Of a DNA stretch of 36,746 nucleotides, positions 1-8,077 are shown piece after piece. The notes under the pieces are model-generated. The model saw nothing but the letters and a program-made list of their open reading frames with translations, searched no databases and was not told the DNA's origin. This DNA comes from JAVKBW01 sp964352715 (lineage in GTDB: Bacteria; Pseudomonadota; Alphaproteobacteria; UBA8366; Aestuariispiraceae). Position 1 is the first letter of the stretch. Each line of letters starts with the position of its first letter. Position numbers and translations under genes: made by a program. The DNA lies in the NCBI GenBank assembly GCA_964352715.1, contig CAYGSU010000042.1:1-36746 (forward strand), given 5' to 3'.

Positions 1-1287
1 ACCGAGTTCAGCGACCGCGAGCGCGAACGTCTTGTGACTGCGGCCGCGGCCCTGCGGGAAGCCGAACGCCCGGTCCGGATGTTGCGCAGTGTCGCCTGGC
101 CGGTCGGCGTCTTCGAGGTTTTCGTGCAGAACAAGGAGCGCGCGCTGCCCGATGTCACCTACACGCCCACCGACCCCGCGCCGACGCATGAACGGACCGC
201 TGCGGCCCGGGCGCTGATTGACGGGTCTTCCCCTGTACATGACTGGCTGAAGCGTGTCGCCGATGTCATCGACACCGGGGCCAACATGGTCGGCGCCGTC
301 GGCACGAAGGCGTTTCATGACCATTCGGCAGCGCTCTACGGTACACCGGGGGCAACGCTGACGGACAATCTGACCCGGCCGATCGACCTTGCGCGTTCGC
401 TGGACGATGTACTGGCCGGCTTCACGCACGAAGACCTGCATCTGGATTCAGCGCCGATAACGTATACCGCAGAAGAACTGGTCACCCAGATCAGCCCTGC
501 CATCACCGCGCATTTCGGCGATGCCGCGCCAAGCCTGGAAATTCACGATAATTTGTCAGCGAAGGCGATTGCCGGCGGCAAGTATATCCGCTTCCGTCGC
601 GACGCCGTGTTTTCAGACCGGGATTGTCAGCAACTGCTGCAGCACGAAGCCTTTGTTCACATCGGAACCACGCTGAACGGCCATGCGCAGAAACAGATGC
701 GGCTTTTGTCGGCGGGGCATCCCGGCACGACACGCACGCAGGAAGGGCTGGCCGTCTTCGCCGAGCTGATCAGCGGGGCGATGGACCCCAGCCGCATGCG
801 CCGGCTGGCTGACAGGGTGATTGCCATCCAGATGTCCATCGACGGCGCGGATTTCATCGAGATATACAATTTCTTCCGCGAACGGACAGACGATCCGAGG
901 CAATCCTTCGAGAATGCGCGACGCGTGGTGCGCGGCGGGCTGGTCACCGGCGGTGCGCCGTTCACCAAGGATATCCTGTATCTCGAAGGGTTGTTGCGGG
1001 TTCACAACTTTCTGCGCGTGGCGGTCCAGCTCGACCGGCTGGACTGCATCCGGCTGCTGTTCAGCGGCAAGCTGGATATCGAGGACCTGCCGGCCCTGTG
1101 CGTGCTGTACCGGGAAGGGTTGATCACGTTCCCGAAATACCTGCCGCCCTGGGCGAAGGATCTGCGGTTTCTGGTTTCGTATCTGGCGTATTCGGCGTTT
1201 CTCAACACGGTCGATCTGGCGAAGATACGCGGCCACTATTCTGCCGTTCTGGCCCGCGCGCCGGAGATTCAACTGCCGACCGGCTAG
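1..1287 (+). CDS. QEGLA-motif (DUF1704) putative zinc metallopeptidase, 5'-truncated
   Basis: The reading frame is open from base 1, so the gene begins upstream of the window; the in-frame GTG at 34 has no Shine-Dalgarno sequence and is probably internal. The visible part is about 428 residues. It carries HEAFVH (HExxxH), followed about 30 residues later by TQEGLA, the pair that defines the DUF1704 family, often named 'flavohemoglobin expression-modulating QEGLA motif protein'. The eukaryotic relatives (MATCAP/KIAA0895) are zinc tyrosine carboxypeptidases that use HExxxH and the Glu of the downstream motif as metal ligands, so this is likely an active metalloprotease. The bacterial substrate is unknown. 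No signal peptide can be judged because the N terminus is missing. The gene ends 154 bases before the convergent GlcG-like gene. Family assignment is firm; function is inferred. Confidence 0.88.
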   Translation, partial: TEFSDRERERLVTAAAALREAERPVRMLRSVAWPVGVFEVFVQNKERALPDVTYTPTDPAPTHERTAAARALIDGSSPVHDWLKRVADVIDTGANMVGAVGTKAFHDHSAALYGTPGATLTDNLTRPIDLARSLDDVLAGFTHEDLHLDSAPITYTAEELVTQISPAITAHFGDAAPSLEIHDNLSAKAIAGGKYIRFRRDAVFSDRDCQQLLQHEAFVHIGTTLNGHAQKQMRLLSAGHPGTTRTQEGLAVFAELISGAMDPSRMRRLADRVIAIQMSIDGADFIEIYNFFRERTDDPRQSFENARRVVRGGLVTGGAPFTKDILYLEGLLRVHNFLRVAVQLDRLDCIRLLFSGKLDIEDLPALCVLYREGLITFPKYLPPWAKDLRFLVSYLAYSAFLNTVDLAKIRGHYSAVLARAPEIQLPTG

Positions 1288-1441
1288 GCGCTACCCGTTC
1301 TGACACCGGCACACGGATCACGGTGTGATCGTGAAATTCAACAACGGTGTATTGATTGCCAATCGCGGTAAAAAGGAAGCCGATTGACTGAAACACAATG
1401 AATGCCCTGTTGCCGAAACCCGACCTCGACCCGTCCGGCGG

Positions 1442-1852
1442 TCACTTTTCCAGAATTCCGACCATCACGCCGGCAATAGCCGTATCCGCCGCGACCGGGC
1501 CGCCTGAAACGCCGACCGCGCCGACACAACTGCCGTTCCGCATCACCGGTATGCCGCCACCGAACAGCACATAGGGCCTGGAATTGCTGGTCACTTCGAT
1601 ACCGTAAAACGGGCCGCCGGGCTGGGAATCCTCATACAGGTCTTCGGTTTTGCATTGAAAGGCGGCGGCGGTATAGGCCTTGTTGATCGCCAGATCGCCG
1701 ACACCGAATGTTGCGCCGTCGGACTTCGCAAAGGCGACCATATTGCCACCGGCATCCAAAATCGCAACGCAGGACGGTTCGGCGAGTTCAGATGCCTTGT
1801 CCAGGCCGGCCTTCAACGCCGCCAGAATGGTGTCTTCAGAAAATGCACTCAT
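1442..1852 (-). CDS. GlcG/HbpS family (DUF336) heme-degrading-domain protein
   Basis: A 136-residue protein with the full GlcG/HbpS fold signature: an N-terminal helix with repeated Ala, then VAILDAGGNMVAF, the GVGDLAINKAYTAAAF helix and a Gly-rich end (LFGGGIPV, CVGAVGVSGG). Family members bind heme (HbpS) or are encoded in glycolate and other catabolic operons (GlcG) with no agreed enzymatic role. The ATG at 1852 is supported by AAGGA (1859-1863) six bases upstream. No signal peptide is visible, so it is probably cytosolic. It is divergent from the TRAP operon over a 323-base gap. GlcG-like genes often accompany organic-acid uptake genes, so a shared regulon is possible but not shown. Confidence 0.9.
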   Translation of the reverse strand: MSAFSEDTILAALKAGLDKASELAEPSCVAILDAGGNMVAFAKSDGATFGVGDLAINKAYTAAAFQCKTEDLYEDSQPGGPFYGIEVTSNSRPYVLFGGGIPVMRNGSCVGAVGVSGGPVAADTAIAGVMVGILEK

Positions 1853-2175
1853 TTTTGTTCCTTATAATTCCCTGCCGAAAACGGTCGATTTGTTTATTGC
1901 GGGGGGTTGCTGGAAGGCTCAGAAGTAAGTTTCGATATAACCCAATATAGGAAAATCGCACAGCAGAAATCACCAACACCATGCCTTAAGGCGCTTGGTC
2001 GGGGAAACAGATTTTCTGACGGATATCGGGCATCATGACATGGCTTGCCATTCGTCCGCCAGTCGGACTAGGCTTCCGGTCTGCCTGATGGACCTGGAGA
2101 CCAGTCTCTGCCGTCCGTATCGGGAAAAGTGTCCAAACGGACACACCGGCCGTAACCGGTCTGGCAGGGGGATAT
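1853..2175. other. Divergent intergenic region between GlcG-like gene and TRAP operon
   Basis: 323 bases without a convincing gene. It holds the Shine-Dalgarno of the minus-strand GlcG-like gene at its left edge, and a cluster of inverted repeats close to dctQ at its right edge: GAGAC/GTCTC (2097-2108), GTGTCC/GGACAC (2129-2144) and ACCGG/CCGGT (2145-2160). I could not assign a -35/-10 pair with confidence. Short open frames here show no family resemblance. Confidence 0.5.
2129..2160. promoter_or_regulatory. Paired inverted repeats, candidate operator/leader of the TRAP operon
   Basis: A perfect 6-base inverted repeat, GTGTCC and GGACAC separated by AAAC, abuts a second one, ACCGG and CCGGT separated by six bases. 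The right edge is 16 bases before the dctQ ATG and just ahead of the AGGGGG Shine-Dalgarno (2166-2171). The symmetry suits a dimeric repressor site or a leader hairpin that controls ribosome access. No regulator gene sits beside the operon, so the ligand protein is unknown. Confidence 0.35.
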
Positions 2176-2682
2176 ATGCCGTCGTGGACTGACCACTATG
2201 TCCGGATCGTCGATTCCGTGAACCGTCGCATCGGGCGGGTCATGATGTACGGCATTTTTGTGATGGTCGCGATCCTGTTGTGGTCGTCGATTTCCAAGAC
2301 ATTCTTTCTGCCATCGCTGTGGACGCTCGAAATGGCGCAGTTCGCGATGGTGACCTACTACCTGCTCGGCGGGCCGTATTCGATTCAACTGGGGTCGAAT
2401 GTGCGGATGGACCTGTTTTACGGCGAATGGTCGGTGAAGAAGAAGGCCCAGTTCGATGTCTGCACGATCTTTTTCCTGATCTTCTATCTCGGTGTGCTGC
2501 TCTACGGTGCAATCGACAGCACCAGCTATGCGCTGCAATACGGCGAACGGAACCCGACGGCCTGGCGGCCCTACACAGCACCGATCAAGATTATCATGTG
2601 CTGCGGGTTTTTCCTGATGCTGCTGCAGGCGATTTCAGAGCTGATCAAGGATATCAAGACGCTGCGTGAAAGTGCCTCCTGA
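2176..2682 (+). CDS. dctQ: TRAP transporter small permease subunit (DctQ family)
   Basis: 168 residues with four hydrophobic segments (roughly 20-40, 53-75, 93-115 and 138-160) and the DctQ layout, including SISKTFFLPSLWTLEMAQF and the C-terminal RNPTAWRPYTAPIK before the last helix. DctQ forms the small membrane subunit of a tripartite ATP-independent periplasmic transporter, working with the large DctM channel and the periplasmic DctP receptor to import organic acids with Na+ or H+. AGGGGG lies four bases before the ATG. The stop codon overlaps the dctM start by one base (TGATG), a sign of translational coupling. Confidence 0.92.
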   Translation: MPSWTDHYVRIVDSVNRRIGRVMMYGIFVMVAILLWSSISKTFFLPSLWTLEMAQFAMVTYYLLGGPYSIQLGSNVRMDLFYGEWSVKKKAQFDVCTIFFLIFYLGVLLYGAIDSTSYALQYGERNPTAWRPYTAPIKIIMCCGFFLMLLQAISELIKDIKTLRESAS

Positions 2683-4004
2683 TGTCATATGAGGCCATCG
2701 CCATCATCATGTTCGCATCGATGATGCTGATGCTGATGACCGGTCAGAGGGTATTCGGCGCCATCGGTGCGGTTGCCGCAATTGCGGCGTTGACGCTGTG
2801 GGGAACGGGTGGGTCCGGCATCCCGTTCTCGGCGGCTATAAAGCTGATGAAATGGTATCCGCTGCTGACCCTGCCGATGTTCATTTTCATGGGCTACGTG
2901 CTGTCTGAATCCAGACTGGCCGATGATCTGTACAAGATGTTTCATGTCTGGATGGGGCCGATTCGCGGCGGCCTCGCCATCGGCACAATCGGTCTGATGG
3001 TGCTGGTTTCCGCGATGAACGGGCTGAGCGTGGCCGGCATGGCCATCGGGGCCACCATCGCCCTGCCAGAACTGTTGCGACGCGGTTACGACAAACGAAT
3101 GGTGACCGGGGTCATTCAGGCCGGATCGTCGCTGGGAATCCTGGTGCCGCCCAGCGTGGTGCTGGTTCTTTATGCCATGATTGCGCGTCAGCCGGTCGGT
3201 CAGCTCTGGCTCGCCGGCGTGTTGCCGGGCCTGATGATGGCCGGATTGTTCATTCTGTACATCGCCATCCGCTGCCGGTTCCAGCCGCATCTCGGGCCGC
3301 CGCTCGCCAAGGAAGAGCGGAATGTTCCGCTGGCCCAGAAGCTCGCCCTGCTGAAATCAGGCTTTCTGCCGCTGTGTATTTTCGCCGCCATGATGGTTCC
3401 CTTCGTCAATGGCTGGACCAGTCTGGTTGAAAGTTCCGCCATCGGCGCGATGACAGCCTTTTTTGCGGCCGTCCTGAAAGGGCGGATGACCAGGGCGGTT
3501 TTTGAGACGTCTGTTCGCCAGACCCTGGCCATCAGCTGCATGTTCATGTGGATCATTCTGGCGGCCCTGGGGTTCGGGGCTGTGTTCGACGGACTGGGCG
3601 CGGTGCGGGCGATCGACAACCTGTTCACCGAACAACTGGGCCTGGACCCGTGGATGATCCTGATCCTGATGCAACTTTCGTTTCTGCTGATGGGGACCTT
3701 TCTGGACGATACGGCGATGCTGGTGATTGTCGCGCCGCTTTACGTTCCCCTTGTCCAGGCGCTTGGTTTCGATCTCATCTGGTATGGTGTGCTGTATACG
3801 ATCACGACACAAATCGCCTACATGACACCGCCATTCGGGTATAATCTGTTTCTGATGCGGGCAATGGCGCCACCGGAAATCGGGCTGAGGGACATATACA
3901 GTTCAATTGTTCCCTTCGTTTTCATCATGATCCTTGCCTTGACTTTGATCATGATTTTTCCCGAAATCGCGCTATGGTTGCCGGACTATGTCTATTCAAA
4001 ATAA
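2682..4004 (+). CDS. dctM: TRAP transporter large permease subunit (DctM family)
   Basis: 440 residues, almost wholly hydrophobic with about eleven to twelve membrane spans, the normal size for DctM. Family landmarks are visible: the N-terminal SMMLMLMTGQRVFGAIG, SSLGILVPPSVVLVLYAMIA (substrate and ion-site loop), a second half with GTFLDDTAMLVIVAPLYVPL, and the C-terminal YMTPPFGYNLFLM signature. It forms the transport path of the TRAP complex in the inner membrane. It is coupled to dctQ by a one-base overlap and followed after 72 bases by dctP. Confidence 0.95.
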   Translation: MSYEAIAIIMFASMMLMLMTGQRVFGAIGAVAAIAALTLWGTGGSGIPFSAAIKLMKWYPLLTLPMFIFMGYVLSESRLADDLYKMFHVWMGPIRGGLAIGTIGLMVLVSAMNGLSVAGMAIGATIALPELLRRGYDKRMVTGVIQAGSSLGILVPPSVVLVLYAMIARQPVGQLWLAGVLPGLMMAGLFILYIAIRCRFQPHLGPPLAKEERNVPLAQKLALLKSGFLPLCIFAAMMVPFVNGWTSLVESSAIGAMTAFFAAVLKGRMTRAVFETSVRQTLAISCMFMWIILAALGFGAVFDGLGAVRAIDNLFTEQLGLDPWMILILMQLSFLLMGTFLDDTAMLVIVAPLYVPLVQALGFDLIWYGVLYTITTQIAYMTPPFGYNLFLMRAMAPPEIGLRDIYSSIVPFVFIMILALTLIMIFPEIALWLPDYVYSK

Positions 4005-4076
4005 CAAGAACCCTGAAAAACGGGGCGATAAGGGCGTTGTGCCTTGGAGATAACAAACAAAAACAGGAGGTTATCC

Positions 4077-5111
4077 ATGACAACAAGACGTAAATTTCTA
4101 GCCGGTGCGGGGATTGCCGGCGCCGCTGCTCTGGCGGCACCCGCCGTTCATGCCCAGTCTGTCATCAAGTGGCGGATGCAGACCTATGCCGGCCCGGCAT
4201 TGGCCGAACACGTCATCAAACCGGCCATCGACAGCTTCAACAAGGTCGCCGAAGGCCAGATGGAAATCGAACTGTTCTTCGCCGATCAGCTGGTGCCGAC
4301 CGGCGAGCTGTTCCAGGCAATGCAGCGCGGCACAATCGACGCCGTTCAGTCGGATGACGATTCCATGGCATCGCCGACCGAAGTTACGGTGTTCGGCGGA
4401 TATTTTCCCTTCGCCAGCCGATATTCGCTGGATGTGCCGGTGCTGTTCAACCAATACGGTCTGAATGAAATCTGGGACGCGGAGTATTCGAAGGTCGGGG
4501 TCAAACACCTCTCCGCCGGTGCATGGGACCCGTGTCACTTCGCAACCAAGAACCCGATCAACAGTCTGGAAGACCTCAAGGGCAAACGCGTCTTTACCTT
4601 CCCGACAGCCGGCCGTTTCCTGGCCCAGTTCGGTGTCGTGCCGGTAACCCTGCCGTGGGAAGACATCGAAGTTGCCGTTCAGACTGGCGAACTCGATGGT
4701 GTTGCCTGGTCGGGTATCACCGAAGATTACACTGTCGGTTGGGCTGACGTGACCGATTACTTCCTGACCAACAATATCTCCGGCGCCTGGGCGGGATCGT
4801 TCTTTGCAAACATGGATCGCTGGAACGAATTGCCGGGGCATCTGCAGGAACTGCTGAAACTTACGATGGACAGCTCGCACTATTATCGCCAGTGGTGGTA
4901 CTGGGGCGGGGAAGCCTCGTTGCGGGTGCATGGCACCAAGATGAAGCTGACGACCATTCCGGACAACGAATGGGCGGCCGTGGAAAATGCAGCGGTTGAG
5001 TTCTGGGACGAGATCGCCGCAGAATCTGAAACCAAGGCGAAAGTCGTCAATATCTTCAAGCAGTACAATGCCGATATGGCAAAGGCTGGCCGGCCGTATC
5101 GCTACAGCTGA
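4077..5111 (+). CDS. dctP: TRAP transporter substrate-binding protein (DctP family), Tat-exported
   Basis: 344 residues from ATG 4077, chosen over the ATG at 4044 because AGGAGG (4065-4070) stands six bases before it and the product then starts directly with a signal sequence. The signal is twin-arginine type (TTRRKFLAGAGIAG, ending APAVHAQS), so the receptor is exported folded to the periplasm. The body matches DctP: RMQTYAGPALAEHVIKPAID near the mature N terminus, LEDLKGKRVFTF, and the LDGVAWSGITEDY region. It captures the ligand for DctQM. The many aromatic residues around RQWWYWGG do not identify the ligand; an organic or keto acid is the usual substrate class. A terminator follows the gene. 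Confidence 0.94.
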   Translation: MTTRRKFLAGAGIAGAAALAAPAVHAQSVIKWRMQTYAGPALAEHVIKPAIDSFNKVAEGQMEIELFFADQLVPTGELFQAMQRGTIDAVQSDDDSMASPTEVTVFGGYFPFASRYSLDVPVLFNQYGLNEIWDAEYSKVGVKHLSAGAWDPCHFATKNPINSLEDLKGKRVFTFPTAGRFLAQFGVVPVTLPWEDIEVAVQTGELDGVAWSGITEDYTVGWADVTDYFLTNNISGAWAGSFFANMDRWNELPGHLQELLKLTMDSSHYYRQWWYWGGEASLRVHGTKMKLTTIPDNEWAAVENAAVEFWDEIAAESETKAKVVNIFKQYNADMAKAGRPYRYS

Positions 5112-5133
5112 TCCGGTAAAATCCAGAAACGGG

Positions 5134-5161
5134 AACGCGGCTTCGAAAGGGGCCGCGTTTT
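5134..5161 (+). terminator. Rho-independent terminator of the TRAP operon
   Basis: A perfect 8-base stem, AACGCGGC (5134-5141) and GCCGCGTT (5152-5159), with a 10-base loop, runs straight into TTTTC. It lies 22 bases after the dctP stop and has no gene read through it on the plus strand, so it most likely ends the dctQMP transcript. Confidence 0.75.
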
Positions 5162-5268
5162 CATTCTACAGGCCAGATGTCGTCGAATGAGCCTGGATCA
5201 AGACGGTTATACGCGGTGAAATTTATCGCAACGCTGGTGTCGTTAATTGGATGTCGGGGAGGGTCGGT

Positions 5269-5344
5269 TGGTGCGCCCTACAGGATTCGAACCTGTGGCC
5301 CACTGATTAAAAGTCAGTTGCTCTACCGACTGAGCTAAGGGCGC
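5269..5344 (-). tRNA. tRNA-Lys (anticodon TTT)
   Basis: Folds as a complete cloverleaf on the minus strand: acceptor GCGCCCT pairs AGGGCGC (5338-5344 and 5273-5279), D arm GCTC/GAGC, anticodon stem ACTGA/TCAGT around loop CTTTTAA, and T arm ACAGG-TTCGAAT-CCTGT. The anticodon TTT lies at 5309-5311, giving lysine. Discriminator A (5272) is followed by a genomically encoded CCA (5269-5271). 76 bases with CCA. The gene lies downstream of the minus-strand pair CRP-like / secreted protein, 60 bases away. Confidence 0.98.
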
Positions 5345-5404
5345 GCCGTACCGATGGCGCCTGATATAGAGGCCCGGTCCAGAAGGGTCAACAGACGATG
5401 TGCG

Positions 5405-6022
5405 CTAGTTTTCCGGTTCCGTCAGTTCCTGCTGATCTTCAGTTTCTTCCGGAACGGCGGTCTCGCCCAGCCCGTCGATCAGGGTCGGCACCAGCGGTTT
5501 GAAGGTCCGGTAGGTATCGCCCCGGCTTTCCTCGGTCTTTACCTCGCCCTGCCACAGGATGTCGGAGCCGCGCCGGACTTCGCCGGTCAGCTTGTAGAAC
5601 ACCCGGCCGGGCTTGTCCTTCTTCGTGCCGGTCAGCAGGCTGTCATTGGTGCCGGAATAGATATTCAAGCTGAAATCCACACCGGTTTCGGAATTGCCAT
5701 AAAGCCGCCCGATGCCGCCGCCTTGCCTGCGGCCGTCTTCTCCGGTGATTTCCGTGGAAATGAACAGCACCAGACGGGCGAAGTTGTCGACCGGCCGCCC
5801 GGTCGCCTTCAACCCTTCGCTGACATCGGTTGCAATCCGTGTGTTGAGTTCGGAATCGTTGAGAATCTCGACGGCCATCGGGGTGGCGTCGCCGAACGGT
5901 TCGTAGGACGTCGCCGTCAGCGTTCCGACGCCGATTTCAGAAAAATCCTGCGCGTTGCCGGATGCAACCGATGCTAAAATCACACAGAAAACTGCCATGG
6001 CCGCTGCGAGATTTCGCGGCAT
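5405..6022 (-). CDS. Secreted protein of unknown function
   Basis: 205 residues from the ATG at 6022. A longer frame reaches 6097 but overlaps the upstream CRP-like gene and would bury the signal peptide; the chosen start gives MPRNLAAAMAVFCVILASVASGNAQ, a standard Sec signal peptide with cleavage near ASGNAQ. The mature part is polar, with no metal motif or membrane span, and contains LNDSELNTRIATDVSEGLKATG, which resembles periplasmic beta-rich lipoprotein-like domains, and an acidic Gln/Glu-rich tail. I do not recognise a named family. It begins 25 bases after the CRP-like stop and is probably cotranscribed with it. No strong Shine-Dalgarno is visible. Confidence 0.75.
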   Translation of the reverse strand: MPRNLAAAMAVFCVILASVASGNAQDFSEIGVGTLTATSYEPFGDATPMAVEILNDSELNTRIATDVSEGLKATGRPVDNFARLVLFISTEITGEDGRRQGGGIGRLYGNSETGVDFSLNIYSGTNDSLLTGTKKDKPGRVFYKLTGEVRRGSDILWQGEVKTEESRGDTYRTFKPLVPTLIDGLGETAVPEETEDQQELTEPEN

Positions 6023-6047
6023 AAGGGAAGGGCCGTTCCGGCCGTGT

Positions 6048-6782
6048 CTACTCGCCACGGAATTCCTCGACCATTTCGCGAAGCTGCAACAGGTCATTGA
6101 CGATCAGCTTGTTGCCTTCACGAATGACCAGCCCCTTCTTGGAAAGGTCGCTCAGCACCCGGGCAACGGTTTCGCGGGTGGTTGAAACCCGACTGGCGAT
6201 ATCGCCGTGAATGGGCACCGGCGAGATGACCGCCGTGTCTTCATCGGCCTCGTTTTCATGCGCCAGGCGAAGAATTTCAGCGTAGACCCTGTTGTTTGCG
6301 CCCAGCGTGCTCAGGTCCATGATCCGGTCTGTCGACACTCGGATCACCTGCGCCATGCGCTGCATCAGCCGGACAGCGACGGAAGGATATTCCTTCATTA
6401 CGTCCTGGAAGGCGCTTGGCGACATGGTCGCTGCTTCCGTCGGCGCGACGGTTACGACATTCGCCGAGCGCGGTTCGCCGTCCAGCGCTGCCAGTTCGCC
6501 GAAGATGCTGCCGGCCTGAATATCGTCGAAAGCGATTTCTCGGCCTGAGAACGAATAGTTAAGAACCCGCACAGCACCCTGAACGATGAAATAGATATCT
6601 CGGTCATCGCTTTGCCGGTCGATAATCTGCTCCTGCGCGGGAAAACTGTGCCAGCGGCATCGGCGTTCGATGTCATCAAGCTCCTCGTCAGAGAGGCCCG
6701 AGAACAACTTGATTTTACTTAGTGGTTTACCGGCGACACCCACTGGATCCTCCCAAACCGCGTGAGATACAGCGTGTAGCAT
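6048..6782 (-). CDS. CRP/FNR family transcriptional regulator, CRP-like
   Basis: 244 residues. An N-terminal cyclic-nucleotide-binding barrel (about 25-140) has the phosphate-binding cassette: GSIFGELAALD (92-101) and PRSA (104-107), matching the Glu and Arg-Ser that hold cAMP in E. coli CRP. A long dimer helix follows, then a CRP-type winged helix (about 165-235) whose recognition helix contains RETVAR (203-208), the same core as E. coli CRP RETVGR that reads TGTGA half-sites. There are no N-terminal cysteines for an FNR iron-sulfur cluster. It therefore probably binds cAMP and controls catabolic or surface genes. It is divergent from the DUF502 gene and probably cotranscribed with the secreted protein behind it. 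Confidence 0.93.
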   Translation of the reverse strand: MLHAVSHAVWEDPVGVAGKPLSKIKLFSGLSDEELDDIERRCRWHSFPAQEQIIDRQSDDRDIYFIVQGAVRVLNYSFSGREIAFDDIQAGSIFGELAALDGEPRSANVVTVAPTEAATMSPSAFQDVMKEYPSVAVRLMQRMAQVIRVSTDRIMDLSTLGANNRVYAEILRLAHENEADEDTAVISPVPIHGDIASRVSTTRETVARVLSDLSKKGLVIREGNKLIVNDLLQLREMVEEFRGE

Positions 6783-6931
6783 AGACCACCGATTGCCATA
6801 GGGCGAGAGTCTTTATGACCTGTAACTTTCGTTTCCCTTTTCCGGGAAGGGCGTGTGTCCTATAAGCAATCTTCTAGGGCTGCGGTCTTTGGAATGTGCT
6901 CTCCGATTAGACAGCGCAGGGTACGGAAAAC

Positions 6932-7786
6932 ATGGCGAAACAGGATAAAAAACAGGAAGGGGCTGTGTATGACGCACACGGCAACATCATTATCGGCGCA
7001 AAAGTAAGAATCGGTCTTATGGGACGGATCCGCGGGTACTTCCTCGCCGGTGTCCTCGTAACCGCGCCGCTGGCAATCACGGCCGCCGTCGCCTGGTGGC
7101 TTATCGACCTGGTCGACAGCAAGATCGTTCCGCTGATCCCGTCACAGCTAAACCCTGATACCTACATGAAAGAGGTATTGGGGCTGGAAATCGGCCTTCC
7201 CGGACTGGGCCTGATTGTTCTGTTCGTCAGCATCACGCTGATCGGCGCACTGACCGCCGGTCTTGTCGGCCGCTGGGTGATCCGGTTCTGGGAATCGCTG
7301 CTGAATCGCATGCCGGTCGTGCGCAGCGTCTATGCGGCGGTGAAACAGATTCTCGAAACCATCCTGAAACAACAGAGCAAGGCTTTTCAGAAAGCCGTTC
7401 TGGTGGAATACCCCCGGCGCGGGTTGTGGGCCATTGCGTTCGTTACCAGCGATACCAAGGGCGAGGTTGAGGCCAAAACGCCGGGCGATCATGTGAACGT
7501 GTTCCTGCCGACCACGCCGAACCCTACATCCGGCTTTCTGCTGTTCGTGCCGGTCTCCGAAATGATCCCGCTCGACATGACCATTGAAGATGCGGTGAAA
7601 ATGGTGATTTCCGGCGGTATCGTGACCCCGGAAATGCGCCAATCGTCATTGCCGAAACGTGAAGAGCCTGCCACCGGCTGGGGGATCGTGCGCGAGGACG
7701 ATGACCAGGTAAACGACAACGGGCAGGCGGACAGCGCCGCGGTCGACAAGAAATTGCAAGACGCAGGAAAGACCGGCAAGAACTAG
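6932..7786 (+). CDS. DUF502 family membrane protein
   Basis: 284 residues with two strong membrane helices (about 37-60 and 88-112) and a conserved DUF502 core: GYFLAGVLVTAPLAITAAVAWW, GLGLIVLFVSITLIGALTAG, the PVVRSVYAAVKQILETI stretch and the VFLPTTPNPTSGFLLFVP signature, followed by a soluble Asp/Gln-rich tail. The family is common in Proteobacteria and in plants (LCV/COV-like), with no settled molecular role. It is a single-gene unit divergent from the CRP-like gene across 149 bases. Confidence 0.92.
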   Translation: MAKQDKKQEGAVYDAHGNIIIGAKVRIGLMGRIRGYFLAGVLVTAPLAITAAVAWWLIDLVDSKIVPLIPSQLNPDTYMKEVLGLEIGLPGLGLIVLFVSITLIGALTAGLVGRWVIRFWESLLNRMPVVRSVYAAVKQILETILKQQSKAFQKAVLVEYPRRGLWAIAFVTSDTKGEVEAKTPGDHVNVFLPTTPNPTSGFLLFVPVSEMIPLDMTIEDAVKMVISGGIVTPEMRQSSLPKREEPATGWGIVREDDDQVNDNGQADSAAVDKKLQDAGKTGKN

Positions 7787-7987
7787 ACCGGTTCTTCACG
7801 TTACAGGCCAATATGTCTGCCAGTGTAGGCATGCAGCTTTTATTCGATTTTTTATGAAGCCAATTGACAGGAATCAGATTCCGGCGCACGGTTTTTTGCT
7901 ATGATTTTCTGGATTGCACGATGACGGTTCTGCCCTTCAATCCGGCCCAGGATGGCCGCCGCGCAACGGGGTGCGATCTCGTTACCT

Positions 7988-8070
7988 GACACTTGTGTCC
8001 GCTGACCGGCCTCCTCATTCGAGAACAGGCCGGGGAAAAACGCGTTTCGGTATTTTTCCAGACACAAGTG
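7988..8070. promoter_or_regulatory. Long-spaced inverted repeat ahead of the hyu operon
   Basis: CACTTGTGTC (7990-7999) is repeated exactly as its reverse complement GACACAAGTG (8061-8070), seven bases before the HyuA ATG. The left copy is also nearly self-symmetric (GACAC-TT-GTGTC, 7988-7999). The arrangement suits two binding sites for one dimeric regulator, or a long hairpin that would cover the ribosome-binding region, which lacks a clear Shine-Dalgarno. The 291-base gap 7787-8077 shows no other supported feature. Confidence 0.35.
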
Positions 8071-8077
8071 CAAAATC

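Noticed and set aside
34..36. GTG as the true start of the QEGLA-motif gene
   Set aside because: The frame is open from base 1 with plausible coding upstream and no Shine-Dalgarno, so the gene is more likely truncated by the window edge.
6836..6852. CCCTT/AAGGG symmetry between the CRP-like and DUF502 genes
   Set aside because: Only five paired bases; too weak for a supported operator or terminator.
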